Shown here: one piece after another, positions 17,843-27,017 of the stretch
Position numbering within the stretch: the first letter of the stretch is position 1
Layout of the letters: each line of letters starts with the position of its first letter
Source of the DNA: Salinimicrobium nanhaiense
Lineage (GTDB): Bacteria; Bacteroidota; Bacteroidia; Flavobacteriales; Flavobacteriaceae
DNA: 64,000 nt
Reading direction: 5' to 3'
Assembly: GCA_012038135.1 (NCBI GenBank)
Contig: JAAVJQ010000012.1
Span: 1-64,000, forward strand
The notes under the pieces: model-generated
Seen by the model: only the letters and a program-made list of their open reading frames with translations
Database searches by the model: none
Told to the model about the DNA's origin: nothing
Position numbers and translations under genes: made by a program

Positions 17843-18235
17843 ATGAGAGTAGATAAATTTTTATGGTGTGTGCGGTATCACAAAACCCGAAGCATTGCAA
17901 CTGAAGCATGTAAACAGGGGAAAGTAAGGGTAAATGACGCGATTGTAAAGCCTTCAAGAGAGGTATATCCCACAGATAAGCTTACGGTAAGGAAGAACCA
18001 GATCAATTACCAAATCGAAGTTCTGGACCTGCCAAAAAGCCGTGTGGGAGCGAAGCTTGTGAATCTATATATCAACGATGTTACTCCCAGGGAGGAATTC
18101 GAAAAACTGGAGTTGCTTAAATATTCCCGGGACTACTACCGGAAAAAAGGTACAGGAAGGCCAACTAAAAAAGACAGAAGGGAACTGGACGACTGGTTTG
18201 ATCCTGAAGCAACCGAAGAAGATCCAAAAGAATAA
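17843..18235 (+). CDS. S4-domain RNA-binding protein, Hsp15 type
   Basis: 130 aa. An S4 domain opens the protein (MRVDKFLWCVRYHKTRSIAT, then CKQGKVRVNDAIVKPSREV), followed by a basic and acidic tail (GRPTKKDRRELDDWFDP). E. coli Hsp15 (HslR) binds stalled 50S subunits carrying nascent chains; the same role is likely here. The next gene has its own promoter 20 nt after the stop. Confidence 0.88.
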   Translation: MRVDKFLWCVRYHKTRSIATEACKQGKVRVNDAIVKPSREVYPTDKLTVRKNQINYQIEVLDLPKSRVGAKLVNLYINDVTPREEFEKLELLKYSRDYYRKKGTGRPTKKDRRELDDWFDPEATEEDPKE

Positions 18236-18254
18236 AATATATAAGGCTGTTTAT

Positions 18255-18262
18255 TATCTTTG
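18255..18262 (+). promoter_or_regulatory. Promoter -7 element for the PRTase gene
   Basis: TATCTTTG 13 nt upstream of the ATG at 18275. It includes the TTG at 18260 that would otherwise be read as an earlier start. Confidence 0.55.
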
Positions 18263-18274
18263 AAAAAAACTACC

Positions 18275-18778
18275 ATGGAGAAAACCTCTGTTTCCATTCT
18301 TGATCACGAACAAATTAGGCATAAGATCAAAAGGATTGCTTATCAGATCTATGAAAGCAATGTTGATGAAAAGCAGATCGTGCTTGCAGGGATCTCCAAA
18401 AGTGGTTTTGAACTTGCAAAAAGATTGCAGAAAGAACTTCTTGAAATTTCAGACCTGGATATTCTGCTCTGTGAGGTGAAGATCAATAAAAAGGATCCCC
18501 TTGATAAGATCATTACGGGTTTACCTCCGCAGGAATACCGGGATAAATCCCTCGTCCTAATTGATGATGTTCTTAATTCTGGAACCACTTTGATCTATGG
18601 AGTAAGGCATTTCCTTGATGTTCCGCTAAAAAGATTTAAAACTGCTGTGCTGGTGGACCGCAGCCACAAAAAATATCCTGTAAAAGCTGATTTCAAAGGG
18701 ATTTCCCTGTCTACCTCTTTACATGAAATGGTCAAGGTACATTTTAAGGAAGGAAAGGATAGCGTGGAGCTAATTTAG
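18275..18778 (+). CDS. PyrR-like phosphoribosyltransferase family protein
   Basis: 167 aa from the ATG at 18275. Carries the PRPP-binding loop LVLIDDVLNSGTTL, the type I PRTase signature, and the overall layout of PyrR (LDHEQIRHKIKRIAYQIYE at the start; AVLVDRSHKKYPVKADF near the end). Could be uracil phosphoribosyltransferase/pyr regulator or a PRTase of other specificity. No pyr biosynthesis genes are adjacent, so regulation of pyr is not implied. It converges on aroK with a 9-nt overlap. Confidence 0.85.
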   Translation: MEKTSVSILDHEQIRHKIKRIAYQIYESNVDEKQIVLAGISKSGFELAKRLQKELLEISDLDILLCEVKINKKDPLDKIITGLPPQEYRDKSLVLIDDVLNSGTTLIYGVRHFLDVPLKRFKTAVLVDRSHKKYPVKADFKGISLSTSLHEMVKVHFKEGKDSVELI

Positions 18779-19291
18779 CTCTAAGGTTATTTCTGAAACA
18801 ATTTCGGGAATTGTCTTATCGTCTGTAGCAATAATCAGGTCACTTTGATTGTAGTAGAAGGTTCTCTCAAAAAGGTGTTTTCTGATGAAGTCTTCCAATA
18901 CTTCCGGAGATTCCAGATCCTTAATAAGAGGCCGCTTATCTTTTTCTGAAAGCAATCTTTGCTTAAGCTGAAACAATCCGGTTTTTAAGTAAATGAGAGT
19001 GGTATCAGCTGCTTCCTTAAGGAGCTGCAGATTTTTTCCATAGCAGGGGGTACCGCCACCCAGTGCCAAAATAAAACTCTCCTCCTGCTCCAGAAGCCCT
19101 TGAAGTATTTCAGATTCTTTTCTTCTAAAGTAGATCTCTCCTTTTTGGGTAAAAATTTCAGGAATACTAAGCTTTTCTTCTCTACTTATTTCCTCATCAA
19201 GATCAAGAAACGCAAGGTTCAATTTTTCAGCAAGAGCCTCCCCTACTGCCGTTTTCCCTGAACCCATGTATCCTGATAATATTATTTTCAT
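18770..19291 (-). CDS. aroK: Shikimate kinase
   Basis: 173 aa, usual length. Phosphorylates shikimate in the chorismate pathway. Walker A is GYMGSGKT (about 7-14), followed by FLDLDEEISREEKLSIPEIF (shikimate-binding Asp), GEIYFRRKES and ALGGGTPCYGKN, and the lid KDKRPLI. It stands alone on the minus strand, overlapping the end of the convergent PRTase gene. Confidence 0.96.
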   Translation of the reverse strand: MKIILSGYMGSGKTAVGEALAEKLNLAFLDLDEEISREEKLSIPEIFTQKGEIYFRRKESEILQGLLEQEESFILALGGGTPCYGKNLQLLKEAADTTLIYLKTGLFQLKQRLLSEKDKRPLIKDLESPEVLEDFIRKHLFERTFYYNQSDLIIATDDKTIPEIVSEITLELN

Positions 19292-19364
19292 ACCTTAAAT
19301 CAATGATTTATAAGCAGTTTTAGCCTGCCATTAAAATGATGGGCAAATTTATATCAATTTGTTC

Positions 19365-19394
19365 TTGAAAAATAAATTAATGTGGGTATATTTG
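19365..19394 (+). promoter_or_regulatory. tRNA cluster promoter
   Basis: TTG at 19365-19367 and TATATTTG at 19387-19394, spacing 19, full consensus. The first tRNA-Lys starts 30 nt later. Confidence 0.8.
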
Positions 19395-19424
19395 CACCCG
19401 CATTAGCAAAAATGCAATAAGGCA

Positions 19425-19497
19425 GATCTGGTAGCTCAGCTGGTAGAGCATCTCCCTTTTAAGGAGAGGGTCCTGGGTTCGAATCCCAGCCAGATCA
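19425..19497 (+). tRNA. tRNA-Lys (TTT)
   Basis: 73 nt cloverleaf: acceptor GATCTGG/CCAGATC, D arm GCTC-AGCTGGTAGA-GC, anticodon stem TCTCC/GGAGA around loop CTTTTAA (anticodon TTT), T arm CTGGG-TTCGAAT-CCCAG. CCA is not encoded. Confidence 0.97.
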
Positions 19498-19550
19498 CAA
19501 AGTGGATGGATGGGATGATCCCGATAATAATCGGGACTAAACGAAGTCGA

Positions 19551-19571
19551 AGGGAGTCCCAGCCAGATCAC
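19551..19571 (+). repeat. Partial copy of a tRNA-Lys 3' end
   Basis: TCCCAGCCAGATCAC here (19557-19571) repeats exactly the 3' end of the first tRNA-Lys (19484-19498). It is preceded by a dispersed repeat with the palindrome CCCGATAATAATCGGG (about 19520-19535). It looks like a duplicated tRNA tail from recombination, or an attachment-site remnant. Confidence 0.75.
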
Positions 19572-19592
19572 TTCTAAGTTCTTTTTTATAAT

Positions 19593-19665
19593 GACCTGGT
19601 AGCTCAGTTGGTAGAGCATCTCCCTTTTAAGGAGAGGGTCCTGGGTTCGAGTCCCAGCCAGGTCA
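19593..19665 (+). tRNA. tRNA-Lys (TTT), second copy
   Basis: 73 nt. Acceptor GACCTGG/CCAGGTC with the same anticodon arm as the first copy (loop CTTTTAA). Differs from it only at a few positions, mainly one compensated pair in the acceptor stem, showing tandem duplication with selection for pairing. Confidence 0.97.
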
Positions 19666-19722
19666 CAATTTCATTTGGACTACTGCAAGAGCATCCTGCA
19701 TCTTAAAGGATTCCGAATAAAT

Positions 19723-19806
19723 GCCCAGGTGCTGGAATTGGTAGACAGGCATGGTTGAGGGCCATGTGTCCATTAGGGCGTGCGGGTTCAAGTCCCGCTC
19801 TGGGCA
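19723..19806 (+). tRNA. tRNA-Leu (GAG)
   Basis: 84 nt with a long variable arm. Acceptor GCCCAGG/TCTGGGC, anticodon stem CATGG/CCATG around loop TTGAGGG (anticodon GAG), T arm GCGGG-TTCAAGT-CCCGC. CCA not encoded. Likely in one transcript with the two tRNA-Lys. Confidence 0.96.
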
Positions 19807-19934
19807 CTTCTTTTAAAGTCCAATTCCCTCATAATTTCTCCACAGCTTCTTCCTTAGTTAAAAAATTCACTTTTCCTACCGGTGTTCTTACATAAAAGCT
19901 AAAATTCTGTTAATCATATATTTAGATATTTTCT

Positions 19935-19986
19935 GAGTGAAAATAAAGTTTATTTTTATCCTATAGGTTTACTTTATTTTTTACTC
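19935..19986. promoter_or_regulatory. Inverted repeat upstream of the 140-aa protein gene
   Basis: GAGTGAAAATAAAGT (19935-19949) and ACTTTATTTTTTACTC (19971-19986) are imperfect inverted copies that end 3 nt before the ATG at 19990. Possible operator or A/T-rich hairpin; no function is proven. Confidence 0.4.
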
Positions 19987-19989
19987 ACG

Positions 19990-20412
19990 ATGCAATTTCA
20001 GCTATACTCACAACTTCTAAAACTTGATCTCTCCAATGATCATCTTCTACAAATGTATTATGTCATTTATTATGACCTAAAGCAGGAAGAACGGGAGATG
20101 GCCGATAATGTTGCAAGGTTGATCGAAATAAGAGAAAAGACAAAACTGGAATTAAGAAGGTTGTTATTCAACATTAAAAACTCCATAAATGCATCCAAAG
20201 TTGGAAGCGCAGTTCTCAATTTTTTACCTGTATTTTTAAAGTTGGATTATCTCGCCAGGAACACTTTCGATAAATTAAATTTGAAAGCCTGTTATGAAAA
20301 AGAGAAAAAAAATATTAAATTGTACTACGAAACCCTTTATAATCAGGAAATTCCTTCTACTACGTTAGATGTTTTGTTAAAACAGAAGCGTAAACTGGAA
20401 TCCTTACCATAA
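19990..20412 (+). CDS. Hypothetical protein, 140 aa
   Basis: Not recognised. A predicted soluble, mostly helical, basic protein (MQFQLYSQLLKLDLSNDH...; central RLIEIREKTKLELRRLLF) with no signal peptide and only a short hydrophobic patch (VLNFLPVFLKLDYLA, about 77-91). It stands alone after the tRNA cluster, preceded by an inverted repeat and followed by a hairpin region and a terminator, so it is its own transcription unit. Codon use appears ordinary for the window. Confidence 0.6.
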   Translation: MQFQLYSQLLKLDLSNDHLLQMYYVIYYDLKQEEREMADNVARLIEIREKTKLELRRLLFNIKNSINASKVGSAVLNFLPVFLKLDYLARNTFDKLNLKACYEKEKKNIKLYYETLYNQEIPSTTLDVLLKQKRKLESLP

Positions 20413-20507
20413 TAGATGAGAGTATAGTAATTTTTACTGGGGGGCAAAAATTACTTGATAGAATACTCCGGCAGGAATGCCGGGGTTTCTCATCTACTTT
20501 TTAAGAG

Positions 20508-20535
20508 AGACTGTCTTTTTAGACAGTCTTTTTTT
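20508..20535 (+). terminator. Terminator after the 140-aa protein gene
   Basis: AGACTGTC and GACAGTCT form a stem around TTTTTA (20508-20529), followed by about eight T. Confidence 0.82.
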
Positions 20536-20685
20536 TGTTCAATTCTTTAATGTTAGAAATTAAACTCAATGAAAAAGGTTTGGTGCTTATTCCTGTAAAT
20601 GTTCATTCATTATCCAGGATCTCCTTACCAACTTGTTTTCCTGAAATAAGCAGTTTAGATCCAGCTCAGGCAGTAAGATCAAAAA

Positions 20686-20718
20686 AAAGCTCCCGCAATT
20701 GCGAGAGCTTTCTTTTTT
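20686..20718 (-). terminator. Terminator after aconitase
   Basis: AAAGCTCCCGC-AATT-GCGAGAGCTTT hairpin (20686-20711, one internal mismatch region) with A/T runs on both sides, just past the aconitase stop on the minus strand. Confidence 0.8.
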
Positions 20719-20732
20719 TATTAAAAAGCTAC

Positions 20733-23003
20733 TTAGGCAGCAGCATTCTCTTTTTTAATAAGATTTAAAGCAGAACCTTCCTTGAACCACTCAATTTGTG
20801 GCAGGTTATAGGTATGATTTGCTTTGATAACATCTTTTGTACCATCGGCGTGAACAATTTCAATTGTCAACTGCTTATCTGGCGCAAAATTTTCAAGATC
20901 GATGAAGTTAAAGGTATCATCCTCCTGGATTAGATCATAATCGCTCTCATTTGCAAAGGTGATTCCCAACATTCCCTGTTTTTTCAGGTTGGTCTCATGG
21001 ATCCTTGCAAAAGATTTTACAAGTACCACTTTCACTCCTAAATGACGTGGCTCCATTGCCGCGTGCTCTCTGGAAGACCCTTCTCCATAGTTATGATCTC
21101 CAACAACTACTGTAGGTATACCTGCTGCTTTGTATTTTCTTTGAGTTGCAGGAACGCCATCATAATCCCCGGTAATCTGGTTCTTCACAAAATTGGTTTT
21201 CATGTTGAAAGCATTCACCGCTCCAATAAGACAGTTATTGGAAATGTTGTCTAAATGTCCTCTAAAGCGTAACCAGGGTCCTGCCATAGAAATATGGTCT
21301 GTTGTACATTTTCCAAAAGCTTTGATCAGCAATTTAGCCCCCAATATATTTTGTCCATCCCAGGGTTCAAATGGCTCCAGCAATTGAAGACGTTCAGAAT
21401 CAGGATTCACCTTCACTTCTACTGTTGATCCATCTTCGGTAGGTGCAAGATAACCGGGATCTTCTACATCAAAACCTTTTGGAGGTAATTCCAGCCCTGT
21501 TGGCTCATCCAGTTTCACATATTCCCCATCTTCATTTAATAAAGTATCTGTGGTTGGATCAAAATCAAGCCTTCCGGATATAGCGATTGCCGCTACCATC
21601 TCGGGAGATCCTACGAAAGCGTGGGTATTTGGGTTTCCATCTGCCCTTTTGGAGAAGTTTCGGTTAAAGGAATGTACAATGGTATTTTTCTCTTCACCTT
21701 TACGATCGCTTCGGTCCCACTGACCTATACACGGTCCGCAGGCATTTGAAAAGATGGTAGCATCAAGATCTTCAAAGATTTGCAATAGACCATCTCTTTC
21801 CGCAGTAAAGCGGATAGTCTCAGATCCAGGGTTGATCCCAAAATCTGATTTTGCTTTTACCTTTTTATCTACCGCCTGTTTGGCAATTGAAGCCGCACGC
21901 GTAAGATCCTCATAAGAAGAGTTGGTACAAGATCCAATAAGTCCCCAGTCAACATTGATTGGCCAGTCATTAGCTCTGGCTTTCTCTCCCATTTCAGAAA
22001 TAGGAGTAGCAAGATCCGGAGTGAAAGGGCCATTAAGGTGTGGCTTTAATTCAGAAAGGTTGATCTCGATAACTTCATCAAAATATTGTTCGGGATTTGC
22101 GTAAACTTCAGCATCTCCTGTAAGATGTTCCCTCACTTCGTTAGCAGCGTCTGCAACATCTGCCCTGTTCGTAGCACGAAGGTAACGTTCCATGGAGGCA
22201 TCATATCCAAAAGTGGAAGTTGTAGCACCAATCTCGGCTCCCATGTTACAAATTGTACCTTTTCCGGTAGCCGACATAGATTCGGCACCTTCTCCAAAAT
22301 ATTCAATAATTGCCCCGGTTCCCCCTTTAACGGTAAGGATCCCGGCAACCTTTAGGATCACATCTTTGGGAGCGGTCCAACCGGAAAGTTTTCCGGTAAG
22401 TTTTACTCCAATAAGTTTAGGGAATTTAAGCTCCCAGGCCATACCGGCCATTACATCTACCGCATCTGCACCACCAACACCTATGGCTACCATTCCAAGG
22501 CCGCCGGCGTTTACGGTATGTGAATCGGTTCCAATCATCATTCCACCCGGAAAAGCATAATTTTCGAGAACTACCTGGTGAATGATCCCGGCCCCGGGTT
22601 TCCAGAAGCCAATGCCGTATTTATTGGAAACAGATTCCAGAAAATCAAAAACCTCATCACTCGATTTTTTAGCGCTGGGAAGATCAAATTGAGCTCCCAG
22701 TTTAGCCTGAATAAGGTGATCACAGTGAACAGTTGTTGGAACTGCTACATTTTTCTTTCCTGCCTGCATAAACTGCAACAGGGCCATTTGTGCGGTTGCA
22801 TCCTGGCAGGCGATCCTGTCCGGTGCAAATTCTACGTAATCTTTTCCGCGAGTGTATTTTTGGGTAGGTTTCCCATCCCATAAATGCGAATAGAGGATCT
22901 TTTCTGAAAGCGTCAAGGGTTTTCCGGCAACCTCACGGGCAGCATTTACACGCTCTCCCATTTGGTCATAAACCTTCCTGATCATATCAATATCGTATGC
23001 CAT
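20733..23003 (-). CDS. acn: Aconitate hydratase
   Basis: 756 aa, the length of the mitochondrial-type aconitase rather than the 890-aa bacterial AcnA or the AcnB form. Converts citrate to isocitrate. [4Fe-4S] ligands are visible as GSCTNS (C359) and ACGPC (C422, C425). Other conserved blocks are [16 protein letters not shown] (155-170) and [17 protein letters not shown] near the C-terminus. It has its own promoter (23036) and terminator. Confidence 0.96.
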   Translation of the reverse strand: MAYDIDMIRKVYDQMGERVNAAREVAGKPLTLSEKILYSHLWDGKPTQKYTRGKDYVEFAPDRIACQDATAQMALLQFMQAGKKNVAVPTTVHCDHLIQAKLGAQFDLPSAKKSSDEVFDFLESVSNKYGIGFWKPGAGIIHQVVLENYAFPGGMMIGTDSHTVNAGGLGMVAIGVGGADAVDVMAGMAWELKFPKLIGVKLTGKLSGWTAPKDVILKVAGILTVKGGTGAIIEYFGEGAESMSATGKGTICNMGAEIGATTSTFGYDASMERYLRATNRADVADAANEVREHLTGDAEVYANPEQYFDEVIEINLSELKPHLNGPFTPDLATPISEMGEKARANDWPINVDWGLIGSCTNSSYEDLTRAASIAKQAVDKKVKAKSDFGINPGSETIRFTAERDGLLQIFEDLDATIFSNACGPCIGQWDRSDRKGEEKNTIVHSFNRNFSKRADGNPNTHAFVGSPEMVAAIAISGRLDFDPTTDTLLNEDGEYVKLDEPTGLELPPKGFDVEDPGYLAPTEDGSTVEVKVNPDSERLQLLEPFEPWDGQNILGAKLLIKAFGKCTTDHISMAGPWLRFRGHLDNISNNCLIGAVNAFNMKTNFVKNQITGDYDGVPATQRKYKAAGIPTVVVGDHNYGEGSSREHAAMEPRHLGVKVVLVKSFARIHETNLKKQGMLGITFANESDYDLIQEDDTFNFIDLENFAPDKQLTIEIVHADGTKDVIKANHTYNLPQIEWFKEGSALNLIKKENAAA

Positions 23004-23035
23004 ATATATGAAATTTATTTTGTCTGAAAGTGTTA

Positions 23036-23043
23036 CAAAATTA
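23036..23043 (-). promoter_or_regulatory. Aconitase promoter -7 element
   Basis: Minus-strand TAATTTTG, 32 nt upstream of the ATG. The gene-free 290 bp upstream (23004-23294) hold nothing else recognised. Confidence 0.5.
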
Positions 23044-23294
23044 CGAATTCTCTCAGGAATTAAAAAATCATAACATAAGCAGATATTCCCTGAAGATAAT
23101 TTAATGATTCCGCAAATTTAGAGGGAGAAAATTAAGCACATGCTATAAATATAGCTCGAGATTGAGAAATTGCTAAAAAGCATTCAGAAAAGTAACCTGC
23201 ATGTTCGTTATACTAAGGTTACCAAAATGGATTCAGATATTTGCAGTCAAAGATTTCTGCAGAAAAGGAGGATCTGGAGGAAAATGTAAGGGAA

Positions 23295-24248
23295 CTAAAA
23301 TAAGCTTTTAATGATCTCTTCTTCAGAGATACCTTCGGCTTCGGCTTTATAGTTCTTGATCACCCGGTGGCGTAAAATTCCGAAGGCTACAGCCTGCACG
23401 TCTTCAATATCCGGAGAGAACTTTCCGTGGACAGCGGCATTGGCTTTGGCTCCTAAAATGAGGTTTTGAGAGGCTCTTGGTCCGGCACCCCAATCTACAT
23501 ATTCTTTTACCATTGGCGTGGAACGATCCCCAGCAGGCCGTGTTTTTCCTACCAGATCAACGGCATACTCCACCACATTATCGGCAACCGGAATACGTCT
23601 TATCAAATGCTGAAAATCGACGATCTCCTTAGCCGAAAATAAGGGATTAATCTCTACCACTTCGTCTGACGTTGTTCTTTTTACTACCTGTATTTCCTCC
23701 TCAAAAGAAGGATATTCGAGTTTGATCGCAAACATGAACCTGTCGAGCTGAGCTTCAGGCAAAGGATAAGTTCCCTCCTGCTCTATCGGGTTTTGAGTAG
23801 CTAATACGAAATAAGGCAGATCGAGTTTGTAATGCTGGCCCGAAACAGTCACTGCCCTCTCCTGCATGGCTTCAAGTAAAGCCGCCTGGGTTTTAGGAGG
23901 GGTTCGGTTGATCTCATCTGCAAGGATAATGTTTCCGAAGACAGGACCTTTAATAAATTTAAAGTGCCGGTTCTCATCCAGGATCTCAGATCCCAGGATG
24001 TCACTTGGCATAAGATCGGGTGTAAACTGAATTCTCTTAAAGTTAAGACCTAAAGCCTGCGCAATAGTATTGACCATTAAGGTCTTTGCAAGCCCCGGAA
24101 CACCAATAAGCAAAGAATGCCCTCCTGAAAAAACCGATAAAAGAATTTGATCTACTATTTCCTGCTGCCCAATGATCTTTTTGGCAATTTCCTGCCTTAG
24201 TTCTTGGTGCCGGGTGACCAAATTTTTTACCGCCTCAACGTCTGACAT
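23295..24248 (-). CDS. MoxR-family AAA+ ATPase
   Basis: 317 aa. Walker A GVPGLAKT (49-56), Walker B IILADEINRTPPKTQAALLE, sensor FVLATQNPIEQEGTYPLPEA, and a C-terminal lid with DRSTPMVKEYVDWGAGPRAS. MoxR proteins are chaperone-like and usually sit with DUF58 and von Willebrand A genes. Here the upstream neighbours are instead two SurA-like chaperones, and the downstream operon partners are absent on this strand. Confidence 0.94.
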   Translation of the reverse strand: MSDVEAVKNLVTRHQELRQEIAKKIIGQQEIVDQILLSVFSGGHSLLIGVPGLAKTLMVNTIAQALGLNFKRIQFTPDLMPSDILGSEILDENRHFKFIKGPVFGNIILADEINRTPPKTQAALLEAMQERAVTVSGQHYKLDLPYFVLATQNPIEQEGTYPLPEAQLDRFMFAIKLEYPSFEEEIQVVKRTTSDEVVEINPLFSAKEIVDFQHLIRRIPVADNVVEYAVDLVGKTRPAGDRSTPMVKEYVDWGAGPRASQNLILGAKANAAVHGKFSPDIEDVQAVAFGILRHRVIKNYKAEAEGISEEEIIKSLF

Positions 24249-24268
24249 ACTTTTGTTTTACTTCAAAA

Positions 24269-25705
24269 TTACTTTTTTAACCAGTTACTTGTGTACTCGC
24301 AATCGCGAAACTGACCATTCACCCGAACATAAGTTTCACTTATCTTCTCTTTTTGCCATTTTTCAATAGCTTCAAGTTGCTTATCTCTTAGCGCCAGCTC
24401 CCTGATCTTATTATAATCCTGGGCATAATTGGCCTCATGTTCAGGATAGCGATTGATCACGGTGATGATCTTATAGAAAGGTCTACCTGTGTTGTCCTGA
24501 TCTGTAAGTACATTTGAAACCTGTCCTTTTTCCAGGCTTGCCACCTGCTCATATAACAAAGGATCTATTTTGGTTAGTTCAAATCTTGTATCTCCCGTAG
24601 TAGGATTGATAAGCTTTCCGCCGCTCTCCCGGGTTTCAGCTTCATCTGAAACTTCTTTTGCAGCTTCGGCAAAGGTGATCTCATTATTGTTGATCCTTTC
24701 TCTTACTTTCCGGATCTCTTCTAAAGCTTTTTGTTTGGTTTCTTCAGTAACATCAGGAATTAGAAGGATGTGCCGCACATCAACCTGCTGGCCGCGGATT
24801 TTGTCTACAGTAAGAATGTGATAGCCATACTCTGTTTCAAATGGCTTACTCACTTCCCCTTCCTGAAGTGAGAATGCCGCATCCTTAAATTCTTTTACAT
24901 AAGGATCCTGGCGGGTAAGGCTGATCTTTCCCCCCGAAGATCTGGACCCGGGATCTTGAGAATATAGTACAGCTTTGGTAGCAAAGCTCGCATCATTTTC
25001 AAGCACATCTGCTCGCATTTCATTTAGTCGTCTAATGATCTCTTTCTTTTCCTGCTGCGGAATTTCGGGCTTTACCACGATCTGGGCGATCTCTACCTCA
25101 TCTCCAAAAACCGGGCGCTCATTTTCAGGAATGCTGGTAAAGAAAGCTCTCACTTCTTCGGGAGTGATTTCTACCGCTTCCACGATTTTTCTTTGCATTT
25201 TGGAAGCAAGTTCATTTTGCTTTACAATGTCGAAAAGCTCACTTCTAAATTCAGCTTCATTGTCTCTTTTGTAGAATTCCAGTACCTTCTCCAGACTTCC
25301 TACCTGTTGCACCATATATGCCAGCTGTTGGTCGATACGCGCATTGATCTCTGCATCTGGTACCAAAATACTATCCTGGACTGCATGGTGAGCATAAAGC
25401 TTGTCTTCCATTAACCTTCCTGCAAGATTACAGTTGGTAACATCTGCGGTAGAGACACCCTGACTTTGTAGTTCCAGGTACATCTTTTCAATATCACTCT
25501 CTAAGACCACGTAATCACCCACTACTGCGGCAACCCCGTCAACTCTAAACCTTCCGGTGCGGTCCTGGATCTCGGTTTTAATATCAGACTCAATATCAAT
25601 GGAAGTACTGTCTGTAACGATCACCTCCTGGGCCTGTAAGGACCCGGCAAGCAAGGTGAAGAAAAGTATAGGTAAAAATCTATTTATATATCTCAAAATT
25701 GTCAT
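24269..25705 (-). CDS. SurA-like periplasmic peptidyl-prolyl isomerase
   Basis: About 478 aa from ATG 25705 (an ATG at 25717 is the alternative). Signal peptide RFLPILFFTLLAGSLQAQ. SurA N-domain (about 45-175, DYVVLESDIEKMYLELQ), then two parvulin domains (about 180-285, DEVEIAQIVVKP...GYHILTVDKIRG; and about 290-395, DVRHILLIPDVTEE). Outer-membrane protein folding. The start overlaps the end of the upstream PpiC-like gene by 26 nt, so the pair is translationally coupled. Confidence 0.9.
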   Translation of the reverse strand: MTILRYINRFLPILFFTLLAGSLQAQEVIVTDSTSIDIESDIKTEIQDRTGRFRVDGVAAVVGDYVVLESDIEKMYLELQSQGVSTADVTNCNLAGRLMEDKLYAHHAVQDSILVPDAEINARIDQQLAYMVQQVGSLEKVLEFYKRDNEAEFRSELFDIVKQNELASKMQRKIVEAVEITPEEVRAFFTSIPENERPVFGDEVEIAQIVVKPEIPQQEKKEIIRRLNEMRADVLENDASFATKAVLYSQDPGSRSSGGKISLTRQDPYVKEFKDAAFSLQEGEVSKPFETEYGYHILTVDKIRGQQVDVRHILLIPDVTEETKQKALEEIRKVRERINNNEITFAEAAKEVSDEAETRESGGKLINPTTGDTRFELTKIDPLLYEQVASLEKGQVSNVLTDQDNTGRPFYKIITVINRYPEHEANYAQDYNKIRELALRDKQLEAIEKWQKEKISETYVRVNGQFRDCEYTSNWLKK

Positions 25706-26537
25706 TTTTAATAGCATCTTGTGTAATGTCTTTTTCTAATTTTTTAATAAGCTCGAGTTTTCGCCTGTTTAGCAGGATCTGTTTTATGCCCGGCAAAGAG
25801 TATTCCAATGGAGCCTGTTCGTTACGTAATTTAACATCTTCAACAGAGATCAAATATACTCCTAATGAATCTTCAAGTTGCAAAAAATTCTTATTTTTTA
25901 GAAAATCAGGAAAATCCCGCGGGTTCAAAGGTCTTATTTTATCATAAACCTGCTTGGTCTTTACCCACACCGAATCATTTAGAGAATAGGAATTGAAATG
26001 AATGGCCATGTCCAGCAAAGTTTGCTTGTCCTCTTCATTGAACCGGCGAAAACGTGTTTTTATATCCTCAAAATCATTATTGTTCTTGGTAGTATTTATA
26101 TAACGTAGTTTTACAAGGTTTTCGTTAAGCAGGAAATTCTCCCCGTTCTCCTCATAATAAGCTTCGGCTGCAGCACGGCTAACACTGGTGTCCAATTCCC
26201 GGGCAACAATAGCATCTGTATAGGCTTTGGCATAAAGTTCATTCCTGTAGTTCTGCACCAACCTGTCAAATTCTGCCTGCTGTTCGCTGCTTAAATTGAC
26301 CCTGGCCCTGTCCAGCAAAAGTTTCTGTGTAGCCCAGCGGTTGATAAAATTATTTACGAGAAGGGCGCTATCTTCGGGAGAGGTATTTTGAGAAATAAGC
26401 TTAGCTACATCTTCCCGATATAAATAGGATTCGTTCACCCTTGCAATAACTTCCTTTTCTTCGGGTTCGTTTAAAAAACTGCAACCTGCATAAATAGATA
26501 GCAGTAGCAAAACGACGATTCCTTTTTTAATTTTCAA
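25680..26537 (-). CDS. PpiC/SurA-like lipoprotein (TTG start)
   Basis: 285 aa from a TTG at 26537. This gives the lipoprotein signal KIKKGIVVLLLLSIYAGC, and a promoter lies 32 nt upstream. The ATG at 26654 lies beyond that promoter and is rejected. The body resembles the N-terminal chaperone part of SurA/PrsA (VIARVNESYLYREDVAKLI), with a coiled helical core and no clear parvulin catalytic domain. Likely an outer-membrane-biogenesis helper acting with the following surA-like gene. Confidence 0.8.
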   Translation of the reverse strand: MKIKKGIVVLLLLSIYAGCSFLNEPEEKEVIARVNESYLYREDVAKLISQNTSPEDSALLVNNFINRWATQKLLLDRARVNLSSEQQAEFDRLVQNYRNELYAKAYTDAIVARELDTSVSRAAAEAYYEENGENFLLNENLVKLRYINTTKNNNDFEDIKTRFRRFNEEDKQTLLDMAIHFNSYSLNDSVWVKTKQVYDKIRPLNPRDFPDFLKNKNFLQLEDSLGVYLISVEDVKLRNEQAPLEYSLPGIKQILLNRRKLELIKKLEKDITQDAIKNDNFEIYK

Positions 26538-26569
26538 TTTAACTAAAGGTATAAGGTATAATGAATTCG

Positions 26570-26599
26570 CAAAAATAAGAATTCCGGCCTGTTTACCAA
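26570..26599 (-). promoter_or_regulatory. Promoter for the PpiC/SurA-like pair
   Basis: Minus-strand TATTTTTG (26570-26577) with TTG at 26597-26599, spacing 19. Supports the TTG translation start at 26537. Confidence 0.65.
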
Positions 26600-26634
26600 C
26601 CTCCTGCAAGAACGAATAAGAGCGGGAAAAATTA

Positions 26635-26642
26635 TATTTTTG
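26635..26642 (+). promoter_or_regulatory. Promoter -7 element for the 81-aa protein gene
   Basis: TATTTTTG, 57 nt upstream of the ATG at 26700. Divergent from the PpiC/SurA promoter about 60 bp away. The TTG it contains is not a likely start. Confidence 0.5.
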
Positions 26643-26699
26643 AGGATTATTCAAAAAAGTTGTTTTTCCGCTTCTCTGCGGAAGCTAAAAATTAATCTG

Positions 26700-26945
26700 A
26701 TGACCGAAGAAAGAAAATTAAAACTCATTTGGGATTTCCACGGGCCTGATGCCAATATTACCGCCCGCCATCATGCCGCACATTTGAAAGATTTTATTCG
26801 GACGAACGATCTTTCCATGGATATCGTAAAAGTGGAAGAACGCTCCCCGGCCCATTCTATAGCCTATCTCGTGGTGACAGATGCTGAAATGCCTCCTGTA
26901 AGAGATGCTCTAAAACCACACCGCGGACAAATTTATACACCTTGA
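26700..26945 (+). CDS. Conserved small protein, 81 aa
   Basis: 81 aa from ATG 26700 (MTEERKLKLIWDFHGPDA). Contains several His residues (FHGPDANITARHHAAHLKDF) and a C-terminal DALKPHRGQIYTP. It looks like a conserved Bacteroidota family of unknown function. Soluble, no signal peptide. The ompH-like gene follows with its own promoter. Confidence 0.7.
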   Translation: MTEERKLKLIWDFHGPDANITARHHAAHLKDFIRTNDLSMDIVKVEERSPAHSIAYLVVTDAEMPPVRDALKPHRGQIYTP

Positions 26946-26990
26946 TAGGAAATTTATTTCTTAAAATACCCATAAATACCTCTGCTCCTT

Positions 26991-26998
26991 TATATTTG
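26991..26998 (+). promoter_or_regulatory. ompH-like gene promoter -7 element
   Basis: TATATTTG, 19 nt upstream of the ATG at 27018. Confidence 0.55.
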
Positions 26999-27017
26999 CG
27001 GAAATCAAAACAAAATC

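Larger units (their letters stand above)
20413..20732. other. Intergenic region with hairpins
   Basis: No convincing gene. Holds a small hairpin CCGGC-aggaat-GCCGG (about 20469-20484), the terminator at 20508 and the aconitase terminator at 20686. A 77-aa open frame from 20535 reads through the second terminator and is rejected. Confidence 0.65.

Noticed and set aside
20535..20768. 77-aa open frame after the terminator at 20508
   Set aside because: It crosses the aconitase terminator and overlaps the end of the aconitase gene on the other strand. No family resemblance.
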